DNA of 64,000 bases from contig NZ_JADWYM010000001.1 of NCBI RefSeq assembly GCF_022414535.1, positions 124,001-188,000 on the forward strand. Reading direction: 5' to 3'. The notes under the pieces are model-generated. The model was not told where the DNA came from and made no database searches. It saw only the letters and a list, made by a program, of their open reading frames with translations. Below, in pieces: positions 29,141 through 37,681 of the stretch. The DNA comes from Streptomyces sp. MUM 2J (lineage in GTDB: Bacteria > Actinomycetota > Actinomycetes > Streptomycetales > Streptomycetaceae). Numbering within the stretch: position 1 is the first letter of the stretch; every line of letters begins with the position of its first letter. The position numbers and the translations under genes were made by a program.

Positions 29141-31675
29141 CTACGGCGAGACGGGCGTCGCCCGGGCCGGTGCCTGCTGCGGGTGCTGGTCCAGCCAGCG
29201 GTGGGCGGCCAGTTTGACCCGGTCCTCGACGAGGAACCACAGCAGGGCGTACCCCCACACGGCGGCGGCCCAGCCCCAGCCCAGCGGCGTCATCAGCAGG
29301 CCGTTGACGGCGATGAGGGTGGCCACGAGCTGGGTGCCCAGCACGGCGGCCAGCATGACCGGAGCAGGGGCGGGGCGGGTCCAGAACGGGTGGCGGGTCC
29401 GGGTGACGAAGACCGTGAGGTGCCCTGATACGGACAGCTTGAGGTAGATCAGCGTGCGGACGAGGTCACGGTCGAGGCCGAGCACCTGGTCGGCGAGCGA
29501 GAACAGCAGGAAGGTCTCGGCCACGCCCATCAGGCCGATCGAGGCGGCGATCACCATCACGGTGCGCATGTCCCAGGAGGCCGGTTTCTCGGCGCCGCGT
29601 ACGTGGTCGTAGGCGATGGACAGGATCGCCCCGTCGTTGAGCAGCGCCAGGAAGACGATCATGACCGGGGTGACGGGGAAGAAGTCGAACGCCACGATGG
29701 CCAGGCTGATCAGCAGCAGCACCCTGATGGTCTCGGCGATGCGGTAGGTGGCGTAGGAGACCATGCGGGCGAAGATCTCGCGGGCCTGCCGGATGGCGTC
29801 GACGATGACCGACAGGCCGGGGGCGAGCAGGACGACGTCGGCGGCGGCGCGCGCGGCGTCGGTGGCCCCGGAGACCGCGATGCCGGCGTCGGCCTGCTTG
29901 AGGGCGGGGGCGTCGTTGACGCCGTCGCCGGTCATGCCCACGATGTGGCCGCGTTCCTGGAGCAGTTTCACGATCGTGTACTTGTGCTCGGGGAAGACCT
30001 GCGCGAAGCCGTCGGCCGCCTCCACCCGCGCCGCCGGGGACTGCGCGTCCGCCCCGACCGGGCGAGGTCGCACGGACTGCTCCTCGTCGCCGGTGTCCGG
30101 GACGGCGGTGGACGGCTCGGCGGTGAGCGTGTCGGCTGCCAGGATGTTCTCTCCCAGGCCGATGCGGCGGGCGACCTCCCGGCCGATCGCCGTCTGGTCA
30201 CCGGTGACCATCTTCACCTCCAGCCCGAGTTCGCGGGCCGCGGCCACGGTGGCGGCCGAGTCCTCGCGGGGCGGATCGGCCAGCGGCAGCACGCCCAGCA
30301 GCCGCCAGCGGCCGGAGGCGTCCGTGCGTGCGACGCCGAGCGCCCGGTAGCCGCGGGCCGCGAAGTCCTCCACCGCCTCCTCCACCCGCTCTGCGGCGGG
30401 GTCGCCCGCGCACAGCCCCGCGATCACCTGCGGCGCCCCCTTGCTGACCCGCTGGCGACCGTTCCCCGGGGTGGTCACGGTGGCCTCGGTGCGCTTGGAG
30501 ACCGGGTCGAACGGCGTGAAGGCCACCACCTCCCCGCCGGAGTCCGCCTCCTGCGGTGCCGCGGCGAGGACCGCGAGGTCGATCGGGTCGCGGTCCTCCG
30601 CCCGGGAGGCGAGCGCCGCCGCGGCGAGCAGCTCGGCCGCGTCGGCACCGGGCGCGGTCCACGGGGTGGCCACCGCGAGCCTGTTCTGGGTCAGGGTGCC
30701 GGTCTTGTCCGAACACAGCACGTCGATGCCGCCCAGTTCCTCCACGGCGGGCAGGTGGGAGACCACCGCCTGGCGGCGGGCCAGCTGACGGGCGCCGACC
30801 GCCATCGTCACCGACAGCACCGCCGGCAGTGCCACCGGTACCGAGGCGATCAACACGACCAGCGCGAACTCCAGTACGGTCAGCACCCGGCTGCCGCGCG
30901 CCACCGACACCACCACCGTCAGCGTCACCAGCACGAGCGCGGCGACGATCAGGTACTGGCCGATCCGGACCACCGCGCGCTGGAAGTGGCTGACCGTGCC
31001 CGCCTCCTGGACCAGACTGGTGGTCCGGCCGAAGAAGCTGTCCGCCCCGGTGGCGTACACCAGCGCGTCCGCCTCGCCGCGGACCACCACGGCACCCGAG
31101 TACAGCACCTCCCCCGAGCCCCGGCCGACCGGCAGCGACTCGCCGGTCAGCGCCGACTGGTCCACGTCCAGGCTGCCCGCGCCGAGCAGCCGGGCGTCCG
31201 CCGGGATCACGTCGCCCAGCCGCAGGCGGATCACGTCCCCGGCCACCAGTTCCCGCACGGGAACGGTCTGCCAGGTGTCGTCGCGCCGTACCCGGGCGGT
31301 CGTCGCCAGGCGCTGCTTGAGTGCGGCGATGGCGTTCGCCGCCTGGTGTTCCTCCGCGAACGCGACTCCGCCGTTCATCGCCAGCAGCACCCCGATGATC
31401 ACCGCGTCGGTCCAGTGCCGCACCAGCAGCGACAGCACCAGCGCGACCTCGATCATCCAGGCGATCGGCCCCCAGAAGTAGCCCAGGAACTCCAGCAGCG
31501 GGTTGCGGCGCTCCTCGGCGATCTCGTTCGGGCCGTTCCGCCCGAGTCGCGCACGCGCCTCCTCGGCGGTCAGCCCACGTTCGGAGGCGTCCAGTGCGGC
31601 CAGCACGGCCGGCAGCGGTTCGTCGGCCGCCACGACCTGGTGCGTCCGCGGCTGCCGGTCGTGATCGTCGGGCAT
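29141..31675 (-). CDS. Plasma-membrane proton-efflux P-type ATPase (P3A)
   Basis: 844 residues from ATG (complement 31673-31675), five nt after GGAGG. The N-terminal cation-ATPase domain (GLTAEEARARLGRNGPNEI) is followed by the actuator domain DVDQSALTGESLPV, the phosphorylation site CSDKTGTLTQN (D323), and the hinge MTGDGVNDAPALKQADAGIAVSGATDAARAAADVVLLAPGLS. Short cytosolic ends and FFPVTPVMIVFLALLNDGAILSIAYD in the last membrane block are typical of P3A H+-ATPases rather than metal pumps (no CPC or metal-binding domain). It would export protons and help pH homeostasis. It lies 49 bp downstream of the AhpD-like gene, probably co-transcribed. Confidence 0.92.
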   Translation of the reverse strand: MPDDHDRQPRTHQVVAADEPLPAVLAALDASERGLTAEEARARLGRNGPNEIAEERRNPLLEFLGYFWGPIAWMIEVALVLSLLVRHWTDAVIIGVLLAMNGGVAFAEEHQAANAIAALKQRLATTARVRRDDTWQTVPVRELVAGDVIRLRLGDVIPADARLLGAGSLDVDQSALTGESLPVGRGSGEVLYSGAVVVRGEADALVYATGADSFFGRTTSLVQEAGTVSHFQRAVVRIGQYLIVAALVLVTLTVVVSVARGSRVLTVLEFALVVLIASVPVALPAVLSVTMAVGARQLARRQAVVSHLPAVEELGGIDVLCSDKTGTLTQNRLAVATPWTAPGADAAELLAAAALASRAEDRDPIDLAVLAAAPQEADSGGEVVAFTPFDPVSKRTEATVTTPGNGRQRVSKGAPQVIAGLCAGDPAAERVEEAVEDFAARGYRALGVARTDASGRWRLLGVLPLADPPREDSAATVAAARELGLEVKMVTGDQTAIGREVARRIGLGENILAADTLTAEPSTAVPDTGDEEQSVRPRPVGADAQSPAARVEAADGFAQVFPEHKYTIVKLLQERGHIVGMTGDGVNDAPALKQADAGIAVSGATDAARAAADVVLLAPGLSVIVDAIRQAREIFARMVSYATYRIAETIRVLLLISLAIVAFDFFPVTPVMIVFLALLNDGAILSIAYDHVRGAEKPASWDMRTVMVIAASIGLMGVAETFLLFSLADQVLGLDRDLVRTLIYLKLSVSGHLTVFVTRTRHPFWTRPAPAPVMLAAVLGTQLVATLIAVNGLLMTPLGWGWAAAVWGYALLWFLVEDRVKLAAHRWLDQHPQQAPARATPVSP

Positions 31676-31724
31676 GCGTGCCTCCGGTGAGGGGTACGTG
31701 CGGGTGCGTCGCGCCTGCCGGTGG

Positions 31725-32084
31725 CTACCGGTCCGTCTGCTCGGCCTTGTCGTGGAACTCGCGGAACGCGGCGAAGGCACGCGGGCCGTAGACGGTGCCC
31801 GGCCCGCCGTTCATCAGGACCGCGACCCCGATCGCCTCGGCGGCCTCCTGCTCTCCGGCGCCCTGACGGACGGCGCCCTGCGCGTGGGCGGCGATGCAGC
31901 CGTCGCACTCCTTGCTCACCGCGATGGCCAGCGCGATCAGCTCCTTGGTCCGCGCGTCCAGCGCACCGGGGGCCAGCGCGCCCTCGTGCAACTGCTTGTA
32001 TCCCTCATACACCTGGGGAATCGCGCGCCTCAGCTCACGGGCCGGACCCCGCAGTTCATCCCGCACCTGTGCACCGTATGCCAT
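31725..32084 (-). CDS. Carboxymuconolactone decarboxylase / AhpD-like protein
   Basis: 119 residues from ATG (complement 32082-32084), with GAGG upstream. The AhpD/CMD core has the redox motif ECDGCIAAHAQGAV (CxxC then His), preceded by LDARTKELIALAIAVS and followed by EAIGVAVLMNGGPGTVYG. This small all-helical family includes alkylhydroperoxidase partners, and CxxC plus His suggests thiol peroxidase-like chemistry. It is first in a two-gene unit with the proton ATPase. Confidence 0.88.
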   Translation of the reverse strand: MAYGAQVRDELRGPARELRRAIPQVYEGYKQLHEGALAPGALDARTKELIALAIAVSKECDGCIAAHAQGAVRQGAGEQEAAEAIGVAVLMNGGPGTVYGPRAFAAFREFHDKAEQTDR

Positions 32085-32543
32085 TGTTCGTCCTCTTTCC
32101 GTGACGGGGGAAGTCCTGGCCCGTGGGCCGGGCGGGAGGAGCCGGGGACGGCCGTGGCGGATCACGGAGTGCGCACGGGGGATTCCCGACGCCGCACCGG
32201 CCGGGTGCGGCCGTGCGGCGTCGCGCCCACCCGTCGCCCTCACACCTCCGTGGCTGCCTTTCCTCCCCACCAGCCTCCTTCGCGCCCGGGGCCCGCCGAC
32301 AGGGCCGGACAGCCCCCATTCCCCCGGGCCGTACGGTCACCGCCCCGGCCCGGAAGCCCGGGCTCCGAGGGAATCTCTCGCAGTCGGCCGGTCCGGCCGC
32401 ACGCGACACCCGGTCCACGACGCGCCGCCTCGCCGGAGCACCCAGGTGAGCCGGGGTGGGTGCAGCGGCTCGTCGCAGTCCGGGCGGGCACCGGATTGCC
32501 TCCCCGCGCAGGGAGCACGGCCGAGCCACCAGGGGACGATCCG

Positions 32544-32645
32544 GTGCGGCTCGTCCGGCTGGCGCCCCTCGTCCTCTTCGGTCTGTTCGTGGTCGCGTTC
32601 CTGCTCCCCCTGCACCGCTCGCTCACCGGGACCGCGAACCGGTGA
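32544..32645 (+). CDS. Possible 33-residue single-pass membrane protein
   Basis: GTG at 32544, seven nt after AGGGGA, encodes RLVRLAPLVLFGLFVVAFLLPLHRSLTG and ends TGA at 32643-32645. A single 20-residue hydrophobic helix is flanked by Arg at both ends, and a hairpin overlaps the stop. The layout is that of a small membrane protein, but no relative is recognised and no promoter is clear. Confidence 0.35.
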   Translation: MRLVRLAPLVLFGLFVVAFLLPLHRSLTGTANR

Positions 32646-32660
32646 GCGAGGCGCTCACCG
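32640..32660. terminator. 9-bp stem, 3-nt loop hairpin
   Basis: CGGTGAGCG (32640-32648) and CGCTCACCG (32652-32660). It lies 45 bp beyond the stop of the minus-strand NAD(P)-binding gene and overlaps the end of the mini-ORF, so it may terminate either strand. Confidence 0.5.
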
Positions 32661-32704
32661 ACCGGGCCGTGTACGACCTCGCGCGCCGCGAACCACCAGC
32701 AGGT

Positions 32705-33442
32705 TCATGAGGCGTCGGCGGGCGCGTGGGCGAGGGCGGAGGGGGAGAGCCGGCCGACGATCGCCGGAGCCTCGCGGACGAGTGCATCGTTCTCCACCGC
32801 CTCGACCATGAACAGGGCGAAGTCCACGCGCCGCGTCAGGTTGCTCGCCAGGACGGGGTCGCCCACGTGGCGGCTCCACACGGGCAGCCCCTGGCTCTCC
32901 CCTTCCTCCAGGTCGCTGCCGCGGACCACGGTCCAGCGGGTGTCGCTGGCGAAGATCCTTCGACAGGCCTCCACCTGGTCGTCCAGGTCCACCACGCGCG
33001 CGAGCTTCGCCAGCGCCCCGAAGGCCGCGACGAACGCCCTGAGCCGGAGCGGGTACACGTCCTTCCCGTCGCGCGTGATGTGCCATCCGCAGGAGAACAC
33101 CAGGCGCGCGCCGGGGGGCGCGAGGTCGAGGACCGCCTGCGCCGTCCCGGACGCGTAGTGCCGCATCCCCCACGGCGCGAGCACCGTGAGCACCGCGTCG
33201 CACCCGTCGACGGCCCGTGCGACGACCGCGCGGTCGTCGGTGGCACCCGGCAGGACCGTGATCCGGTCGCCGAACTCCGCGAGCTTGGCCACGCTCTGCT
33301 CCCGGCACACGCCCACCACCTCGTAGCCGCGGTCCAGGGCGTGCCGCACCATGTAGCGCCCGAGCTTCCCCGAGACTCCGATGATGCACACCTTCTTCCG
33401 CCCGTCCGCCTTACGCGCCCCGTCCGGACCGTACGACTCCAT
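32705..33442 (-). CDS. NAD(P)-binding (NmrA/SDR-like) protein
   Basis: 245 residues from ATG (complement 33440-33442), eight nt after GGAGG; a GTG eight codons earlier lacks a site. Rossmann start KKVCIIGVSGKLGRYMVRHALDRGYEVVGVCR (GxSGxxG), then ITVLPGATDDRAVVARAVDGCDAVLTVLAPWG, the atypical-SDR/NmrA pattern for a redox sensor or oxidoreductase. Late motif RRVDFALFMVEAVEND is usual for NAD(P)H-binding family 13. It is divergent from a TetR regulator across 121 bp containing three operators, so it is the likely regulated target. Confidence 0.82.
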   Translation of the reverse strand: MESYGPDGARKADGRKKVCIIGVSGKLGRYMVRHALDRGYEVVGVCREQSVAKLAEFGDRITVLPGATDDRAVVARAVDGCDAVLTVLAPWGMRHYASGTAQAVLDLAPPGARLVFSCGWHITRDGKDVYPLRLRAFVAAFGALAKLARVVDLDDQVEACRRIFASDTRWTVVRGSDLEEGESQGLPVWSRHVGDPVLASNLTRRVDFALFMVEAVENDALVREAPAIVGRLSPSALAHAPADAS

Positions 33443-33473
33443 GGCCTTGCCCTCCACTCTCCCCACCGGTGAT

Positions 33474-33523
33474 CCTTACGCCGTAAGGTTCCTTACAGCG
33501 TAAGGCTACCTTACGAAGTAAGG
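33474..33523. promoter_or_regulatory. Three tandem TetR-type operators CCTTAC-N3-GTAAGG
   Basis: Identical 15-bp palindromes at 33474-33488 (spacer GCC), 33491-33505 (AGC) and 33509-33523 (GAA), with 17- and 18-bp periodicity. On the minus strand TTGACC (complement 33525-33530) and TAGCCT (16 nt later) form a promoter for the NAD(P)-binding gene interleaved with them. The TetR start lies 40 bp to the right. Confidence 0.8.
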
Positions 33524-33563
33524 TGGTCAAGGGGGGACACAGAGGCAGACGAGGAGGACATCG

Positions 33564-34262
33564 TTGTCCGGACAGGAAGCCCGCATCCCGGAACGCCGTC
33601 AGGGCGAGCCGCTGAGCAGGGAGACCGTCCTGCGGGCGGCGGTCGACCTGGCCGACGAGGCCGGCGTCGGCGCACTGACCATGCGCAGGCTGGCCGAACG
33701 GCTCGGCGTCGAGGCCATGTCCCTGTACCACCACGTGGCCAACAAGGACGCGATCCTCGACGGCATGGTCGACGTGGTCTTCGGCGAGGTCGGCCTGCCG
33801 CCGGACGAGTCCGGCTGGAAGGCCGCGATGCGGCAGCGGGCGGTGTCGATGCGCGACGCGCTCAGCCGCCACCGCTGGGCGATCGGCCTGATGGAGTCGC
33901 GCGCGAACCCCGGACCCAGGACGCTTCGCCACCACGACGCGGTCATCGGCAGCCTGCGGGCCGGCGGCTTCTCCGTCGCGGGCGCGGCACACGCCTTCTC
34001 CCTGCTGGACAGCTACGTGTACGGCTTCGCGCTGCAGGAGGCCACTCTGCCGTTCGAGGCATCCGGGGGCGACGTCGGGGAGCTGACCGAGGCGATCCTC
34101 GACACGGCTCCGCGCGGCGAATTCCCGCACCTCACCGAGCTGGCGGTCCGTCACGTCGCACAGCCGGGCTACGCGTACGCCGACGAGTTCGCCATCGGGC
34201 TCGACCTGATCCTCGACGGCCTGGAACTGCGGCGCGCACACCCGCACTGGTCCGGCGACTGA
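33564..34262 (+). CDS. TetR family transcriptional regulator
   Basis: 232 residues from TTG at 33564, six nt after GAGGAGG. HTH at residues about 18-62: [54 protein letters not shown]. The C-terminal domain looks like the TetR_C (tetracycline-repressor-like) ligand domain ([52 protein letters not shown]). It probably binds the three tandem sites beside its start, repressing itself and the divergent NAD(P)-binding gene. Ligand unknown. Confidence 0.88.
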   Translation: MSGQEARIPERRQGEPLSRETVLRAAVDLADEAGVGALTMRRLAERLGVEAMSLYHHVANKDAILDGMVDVVFGEVGLPPDESGWKAAMRQRAVSMRDALSRHRWAIGLMESRANPGPRTLRHHDAVIGSLRAGGFSVAGAAHAFSLLDSYVYGFALQEATLPFEASGGDVGELTEAILDTAPRGEFPHLTELAVRHVAQPGYAYADEFAIGLDLILDGLELRRAHPHWSGD

Positions 34263-34597
34263 GGACCGCGCCGACCGAACGGGGGGACGGGCGCGGGGCT
34301 GCGCGTCCCCGAGGCGACGGGGCCGCGCGCCAGGCGCGCCGGCGCACCGATCGCGCCGGTGCGTTGCCGCCGATCGCCGGGGCCGGCGCCCGGTGGTGCG
34401 CTGCACCCCGGTGTACCCGGAGGCGGGCGGCTCGCAGAGAGCATGGGGGGATCTCCCGTGTGGGGGCGCGGACCACGCGCCCGCCCCGGTGGCCGGACGC
34501 GCTCGCGCAACGGGCGGGCGTGGGGAACGGACGGCGGCGGGACGACGGCGGGGTCCGTCGCGTCGCACCGGGGAAGCGCACCCCGCCCCGGACAACG

Positions 34598-34611
34598 TGA
34601 GAGCGTTCTCA
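34598..34611. promoter_or_regulatory. Upstream (distal) LacI-type site TGAGAGCGTTCTCA
   Basis: Differs from the perfect operator at 35242 by one base (12 of 14 positions palindromic). It lies 631 bp further upstream, with no gene attached. Confidence 0.45.
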
Positions 34612-35090
34612 AACCTGGAGACCAAGGACCGCGTCCGCACAGTGTCAGCATGTGTGCAACACGCCGACAACGGGGACTGCACACTTCGCTCCGAGGCCCG
34701 CGGCCGCTTCGACAAGCCTTGTTTTTCGGCCATTTGACGGACCGTCGGACCAGTTGAGCTGACCGCAGGGCTCCTGACGCGCCCTCCCCACGGCATCGCG
34801 GAGCCCACCCCGCACGCCACGAGGGGCGCCCGGAGAGCTTTCGCCCTCCGCACGGATCCGGCCGCACCCGCCGAGCCCCCGGAAGCCCCCGCACCCCCAC
34901 CCGCGCCCCCGCCCGCGCCCGCCGCCCACCTGCCCGCAGCCGCCCCCCTCACCGGCGCCGCGACCCAGCGCCCCCACCATCCGGCCGCCCACACGCGGCA
35001 TCTCCCCCACGGCACCTTCGGAGCCCCAACGGGCCGGCGGGGAGGGCCGGCACGTGCACCCGCCTCGCCCTCGACGGGCACCTCCCCACC

Positions 35091-35120
35091 CCTCCACACC
35101 CCTCCACACCCCTCCACACC
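35091..35120. repeat. Three exact tandem copies of CCTCCACACC
   Basis: Decamers at 35091-35100, 35101-35110 and 35111-35120, in a pyrimidine-rich noncoding stretch. No function apparent. Confidence 0.8.
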
Positions 35121-35202
35121 CGGCGACCGGACGTCCGCTGCGGCCGGGCGGCCACCGGTCCGGGGCCGGGCCGGCGTGGCCCATCCGTTATCCGTTCGAC
35201 TC

Positions 35203-35231
35203 TTGACGCGGCCAGAGCCGCTGCGGAGACT
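35203..35231 (+). promoter_or_regulatory. Probable promoter of the ceb-like operon
   Basis: TTGACG (35203-35208), 17-nt spacer, GAGACT (35226-35231). Transcription would start near 35238, immediately before the operator at 35242, a classic repressible arrangement. Confidence 0.55.
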
Positions 35232-35241
35232 GAGCACCGCT

Positions 35242-35255
35242 TGAGAGCGCTCTCA
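35242..35255. promoter_or_regulatory. LacI-family operator TGAGAGCGCTCTCA
   Basis: Perfect 14-bp palindrome just downstream of the predicted start point. It differs from the CebR consensus (TGGGAGCGCTCCCA) by one symmetric change in each arm. The same core lies before the LacI gene at 40340. Confidence 0.75.
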
Positions 35256-35309
35256 GAACGCTCGGCATCGCGTCCCGCGTGTCCCGTCCCGAAGCCATGG
35301 GAGGCTTCC

Positions 35310-36620
35310 ATGCCCATCTCCCGAGCCGCCGCACAAGCCACCCTCAGACTCGGGGCGGTCGCACTCGCCGGTGCTCTGCTCGCCGCCTGCGGATCCGGGT
35401 CGTCCGGGTCCTCCGAGTCGTCCACGGGCGGCGGCGAGATCACCCTCACGGTCGATCTGTTCGGCACCTTCGGCTTCAAGGAGGCCGGCCTCTACGCGGA
35501 GTACGAGAAGCTCCACCCGAACATCACGATCAAGGAATCCAGCACCGAGAACGAGGCCGACTACTGGAAGGCCCTGCAGACCCGGCTCGCCGGCGGCGGA
35601 GGCCTCGCCGACGTCCAGGGCATCGAGGTGGGCCGCATCGCCTCGGTCACCCAGCAGCAGGCCGACAAGTTCCAGGACCTGAACTCCTTCGGCGCCGCGA
35701 GCCTCAAGAACGACTACTCCGCGGCCAAGTGGGCGGCTGCGGCGACGACCGACGGCCGCACCCTCGGCCTGGGCACCGATGTCGGCCCCGAGGCGATCTG
35801 CTACCGCACGGACCTGTTCAGGAAGGCCGGCCTGGCCACCGACCGCGACACACTGGCCGAGAAGTGGGCCACCTGGGACGGCTACCTGGAGCTGGGCAAG
35901 CAGTACCAGGCCAAGGCCGACTCCAGGAGCCACTGGATGGACAGCGTCGGCAGCCTCTACTCGCTGATGATGGGACAGCAGGAGGAGCGCTACTACGACG
36001 CCTCCGGAAAGCTCGTCTACCAGGACAACCCGGCCGTCAGGTCCGCCTGGGACACCTCCGTCAAGGCGGCGCAGGAGGGGCTGAGCGCCAAGCTCGCCCA
36101 GTGGACCCCCGCCTGGAACCAGGCGTTCAGCAGCGGTTCCTTCGCCACCATCGGCTGCCCCGCCTGGATGCTGGGCTACATCAAGGGCCAGGCCGGTGAC
36201 GGCGGTGCGGGCACGTGGGACGTCGCCCCGCTGCCCGGCCGCGTCGCGGGCAACTGGGGCGGCTCGTACCTGGCCGTCCCGAAGGGCTCCGCGCACGCCA
36301 AGGAGGCCTACGAACTCATCAAGTGGCTGACGGCCGCGCCGCAGCAGGCGAAGCTCTTCGAGAAGCAGGGCAGCTTCCCCTCGAACCTCGGCGCCATCAA
36401 GGAGGTCGAGGGCGTCAAGGACGCCTACTTCAGCAACGCCCCGATCGGTGAGATCTTCGGCAAGGCCGCGGAGAGCTCGCCCGTGCAGGTGCTCGGCGTG
36501 CACGACAACGACGTGAACACCCAGATCACCAACGCGCTCGGCGAGGTCGAGCGCAAGGGCGCCAGCTCCGCCACCGCCTGGGGCCACGCCGAGAAGGGCG
36601 TCCGGAACGCGGTCGGCTGA
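35310..36620 (+). CDS. Sugar ABC transporter substrate-binding lipoprotein (CebE-like)
   Basis: 436 residues from ATG at 35310 after GGGAGG. Signal peptide with lipobox LLAAC at about residue 27; a Ser/Gly linker follows. SBP family 1 domain: ITLTVDLFGTFGFKEAGLYAEYEKLHPNITI, SSTENEADYWKALQTRLAGGGGLADVQGIEVGRI, DVGPEAICYRTDLFRKAGL, NWGGSYLAVPKGSAHAKEAYELIKWLTA. These match CebE-type cello-oligosaccharide-binding proteins. With two permeases, a GH1 enzyme and a LacI gene downstream it forms a beta-glucoside uptake and hydrolysis operon. Confidence 0.9.
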   Translation: MPISRAAAQATLRLGAVALAGALLAACGSGSSGSSESSTGGGEITLTVDLFGTFGFKEAGLYAEYEKLHPNITIKESSTENEADYWKALQTRLAGGGGLADVQGIEVGRIASVTQQQADKFQDLNSFGAASLKNDYSAAKWAAAATTDGRTLGLGTDVGPEAICYRTDLFRKAGLATDRDTLAEKWATWDGYLELGKQYQAKADSRSHWMDSVGSLYSLMMGQQEERYYDASGKLVYQDNPAVRSAWDTSVKAAQEGLSAKLAQWTPAWNQAFSSGSFATIGCPAWMLGYIKGQAGDGGAGTWDVAPLPGRVAGNWGGSYLAVPKGSAHAKEAYELIKWLTAAPQQAKLFEKQGSFPSNLGAIKEVEGVKDAYFSNAPIGEIFGKAAESSPVQVLGVHDNDVNTQITNALGEVERKGASSATAWGHAEKGVRNAVG

Positions 36621-36642
36621 CCCGGCGTCACCCGGCCCCGTG

Positions 36643-36689
36643 GGGCGCGAAGGACCGCCCCCCCCCGGCCCTGCCGCTCCTTCGCGCCC
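36643..36689 (+). terminator. Intercistronic hairpin after the CebE-like gene
   Basis: GGGCGCGAAGGA (36643-36654) pairs perfectly with TCCTTCGCGCCC (36678-36689). It starts 23 bp after the SBP stop and lies before the permeases, so partial termination or mRNA stabilisation is likely. Confidence 0.6.
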
Positions 36690-36733
36690 TCCCCCCGACG
36701 TCCCCGCGGACCTCTCCGATCGAAGGCCTCACC

Positions 36734-37681
36734 ATGACCCTGACCGCCACCGCCCCGCCGCGGCCCGCGGCGCCACCGGCCCCCCTGCGGCGGTTCCTGG
36801 CCCGGCTGTCGCCGTACGCGTACATCACCCCGTTCTTCGCGCTGTTCGCCGCCTTCGGGCTGTTCCCACTGCTCTACACGGCGTACGTCTCGCTCTACCG
36901 CGTCGAGCTCCAGACACCGGGGCGGATGGAGTGGCGGGGCCCGGACAACTACACCGCCCTCTTCGGCGACGAGTACTTCTGGACCGCGCTGCGCAACACC
37001 TTCACCATCGGTGCCGTCTCCACCGTCCCGCAGCTGCTGATGGCGCTCGGACTGGCCCACCTGCTCCACTACAAGCTGCGGGGCCGCACGTTCTTCCGCG
37101 TCACCATGCTGCTGCCCTACGCCACGTCCGTGGCGGCGGCCACCCTGGTCTTCGCCCAGCTCTTCGGCCGCGACTTCGGGCTGATCAACTACCTGCTCGG
37201 GCTGGCCGGCATCGACCCGGTCGACTGGCAGTCCGGCACGGTCGCCTCGCAGATCGCCGTGTCCACCATCGTCACGTGGCGCTGGACCGGCTACAACGCG
37301 CTGATCTACCTCGCCGGCATGCAGTCCATCCCGGCCGACCTGTACGAGGCCGCCGAGTTGGACGGCGCGTCCCGCTGGAGGCAGTTCCTGCACGTCACCC
37401 TGCCCGGGCTGCGTCCCACCGTCCTGTTCACGATCGTGGTGTCCACCATCGGCGCGACCCAGCTGTTCGGCGAGCCTCTGCTGTTCGAGGGCAGCGTCTC
37501 CGGCGGCATCTCACACCAGTACCAGACCCTCGGGCTCTACATGTACGAACAGGGCTGGGGCTTCTTCCACCTCGGCCGCGCCGCCGCCACCGCCTGGGTG
37601 ATGTTCCTGCTCATCGTCCTGCTGGTGCTGGGCAACACCTTCGTCGCCCGCCGTCGCAGCGGTAAGGAGACCGAGCGATGA
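36734..37681 (+). CDS. Sugar ABC transporter permease (CebF-like)
   Basis: 315 residues from ATG at 36734. Six membrane segments; motif ITPFFALFAAFGLFPLLYTAYVSLYRVEL in the first, and EAA loop EAAELDGASRWRQFLHVTLPGLRPT. MalF-type subunit of a CUT1 importer. It overlaps the next permease by ATGA (37678-37681), giving tight coupling. No dedicated ATPase is encoded, so it probably uses MsiK. Confidence 0.9.
   Translation: MTLTATAPPRPAAPPAPLRRFLARLSPYAYITPFFALFAAFGLFPLLYTAYVSLYRVELQTPGRMEWRGPDNYTALFGDEYFWTALRNTFTIGAVSTVPQLLMALGLAHLLHYKLRGRTFFRVTMLLPYATSVAAATLVFAQLFGRDFGLINYLLGLAGIDPVDWQSGTVASQIAVSTIVTWRWTGYNALIYLAGMQSIPADLYEAAELDGASRWRQFLHVTLPGLRPTVLFTIVVSTIGATQLFGEPLLFEGSVSGGISHQYQTLGLYMYEQGWGFFHLGRAAATAWVMFLLIVLLVLGNTFVARRRSGKETER

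Larger units (their letters stand above)
32085..32704. other. 620-bp intergenic region with a possible mini-ORF
   Basis: No conventional gene. Its right end holds a 33-codon membrane-type ORF (32544-32645) and a hairpin (32640-32660), described separately. The rest is GC-rich with only shadow frames. Confidence 0.4.
34263..35309. other. 1.05-kb noncoding region before the ceb-like operon
   Basis: Both strands have long open frames only because of GC content; none has a ribosome site or recognisable domain. It contains a near-palindromic operator (34598-34611), a CTTGTTTTTCGG tract near 34719, long polypyrimidine runs around 34866-34990, three exact copies of CCTCCACACC (35091-35120), and the operon promoter and operator at its right end. 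Confidence 0.5.

Noticed and set aside
29141..31675. P-type ATPase considered as a copper exporter because of the metal-like neighbours
   Set aside because: It lacks the CPC membrane motif and N-terminal metal-binding domains; the sequence fits P3A proton pumps.
33411..35237. 608-codon minus-strand frame over TetR and the gap
   Set aside because: Antisense of TetR in its right-hand part and low-complexity Gly/Arg elsewhere; no support.
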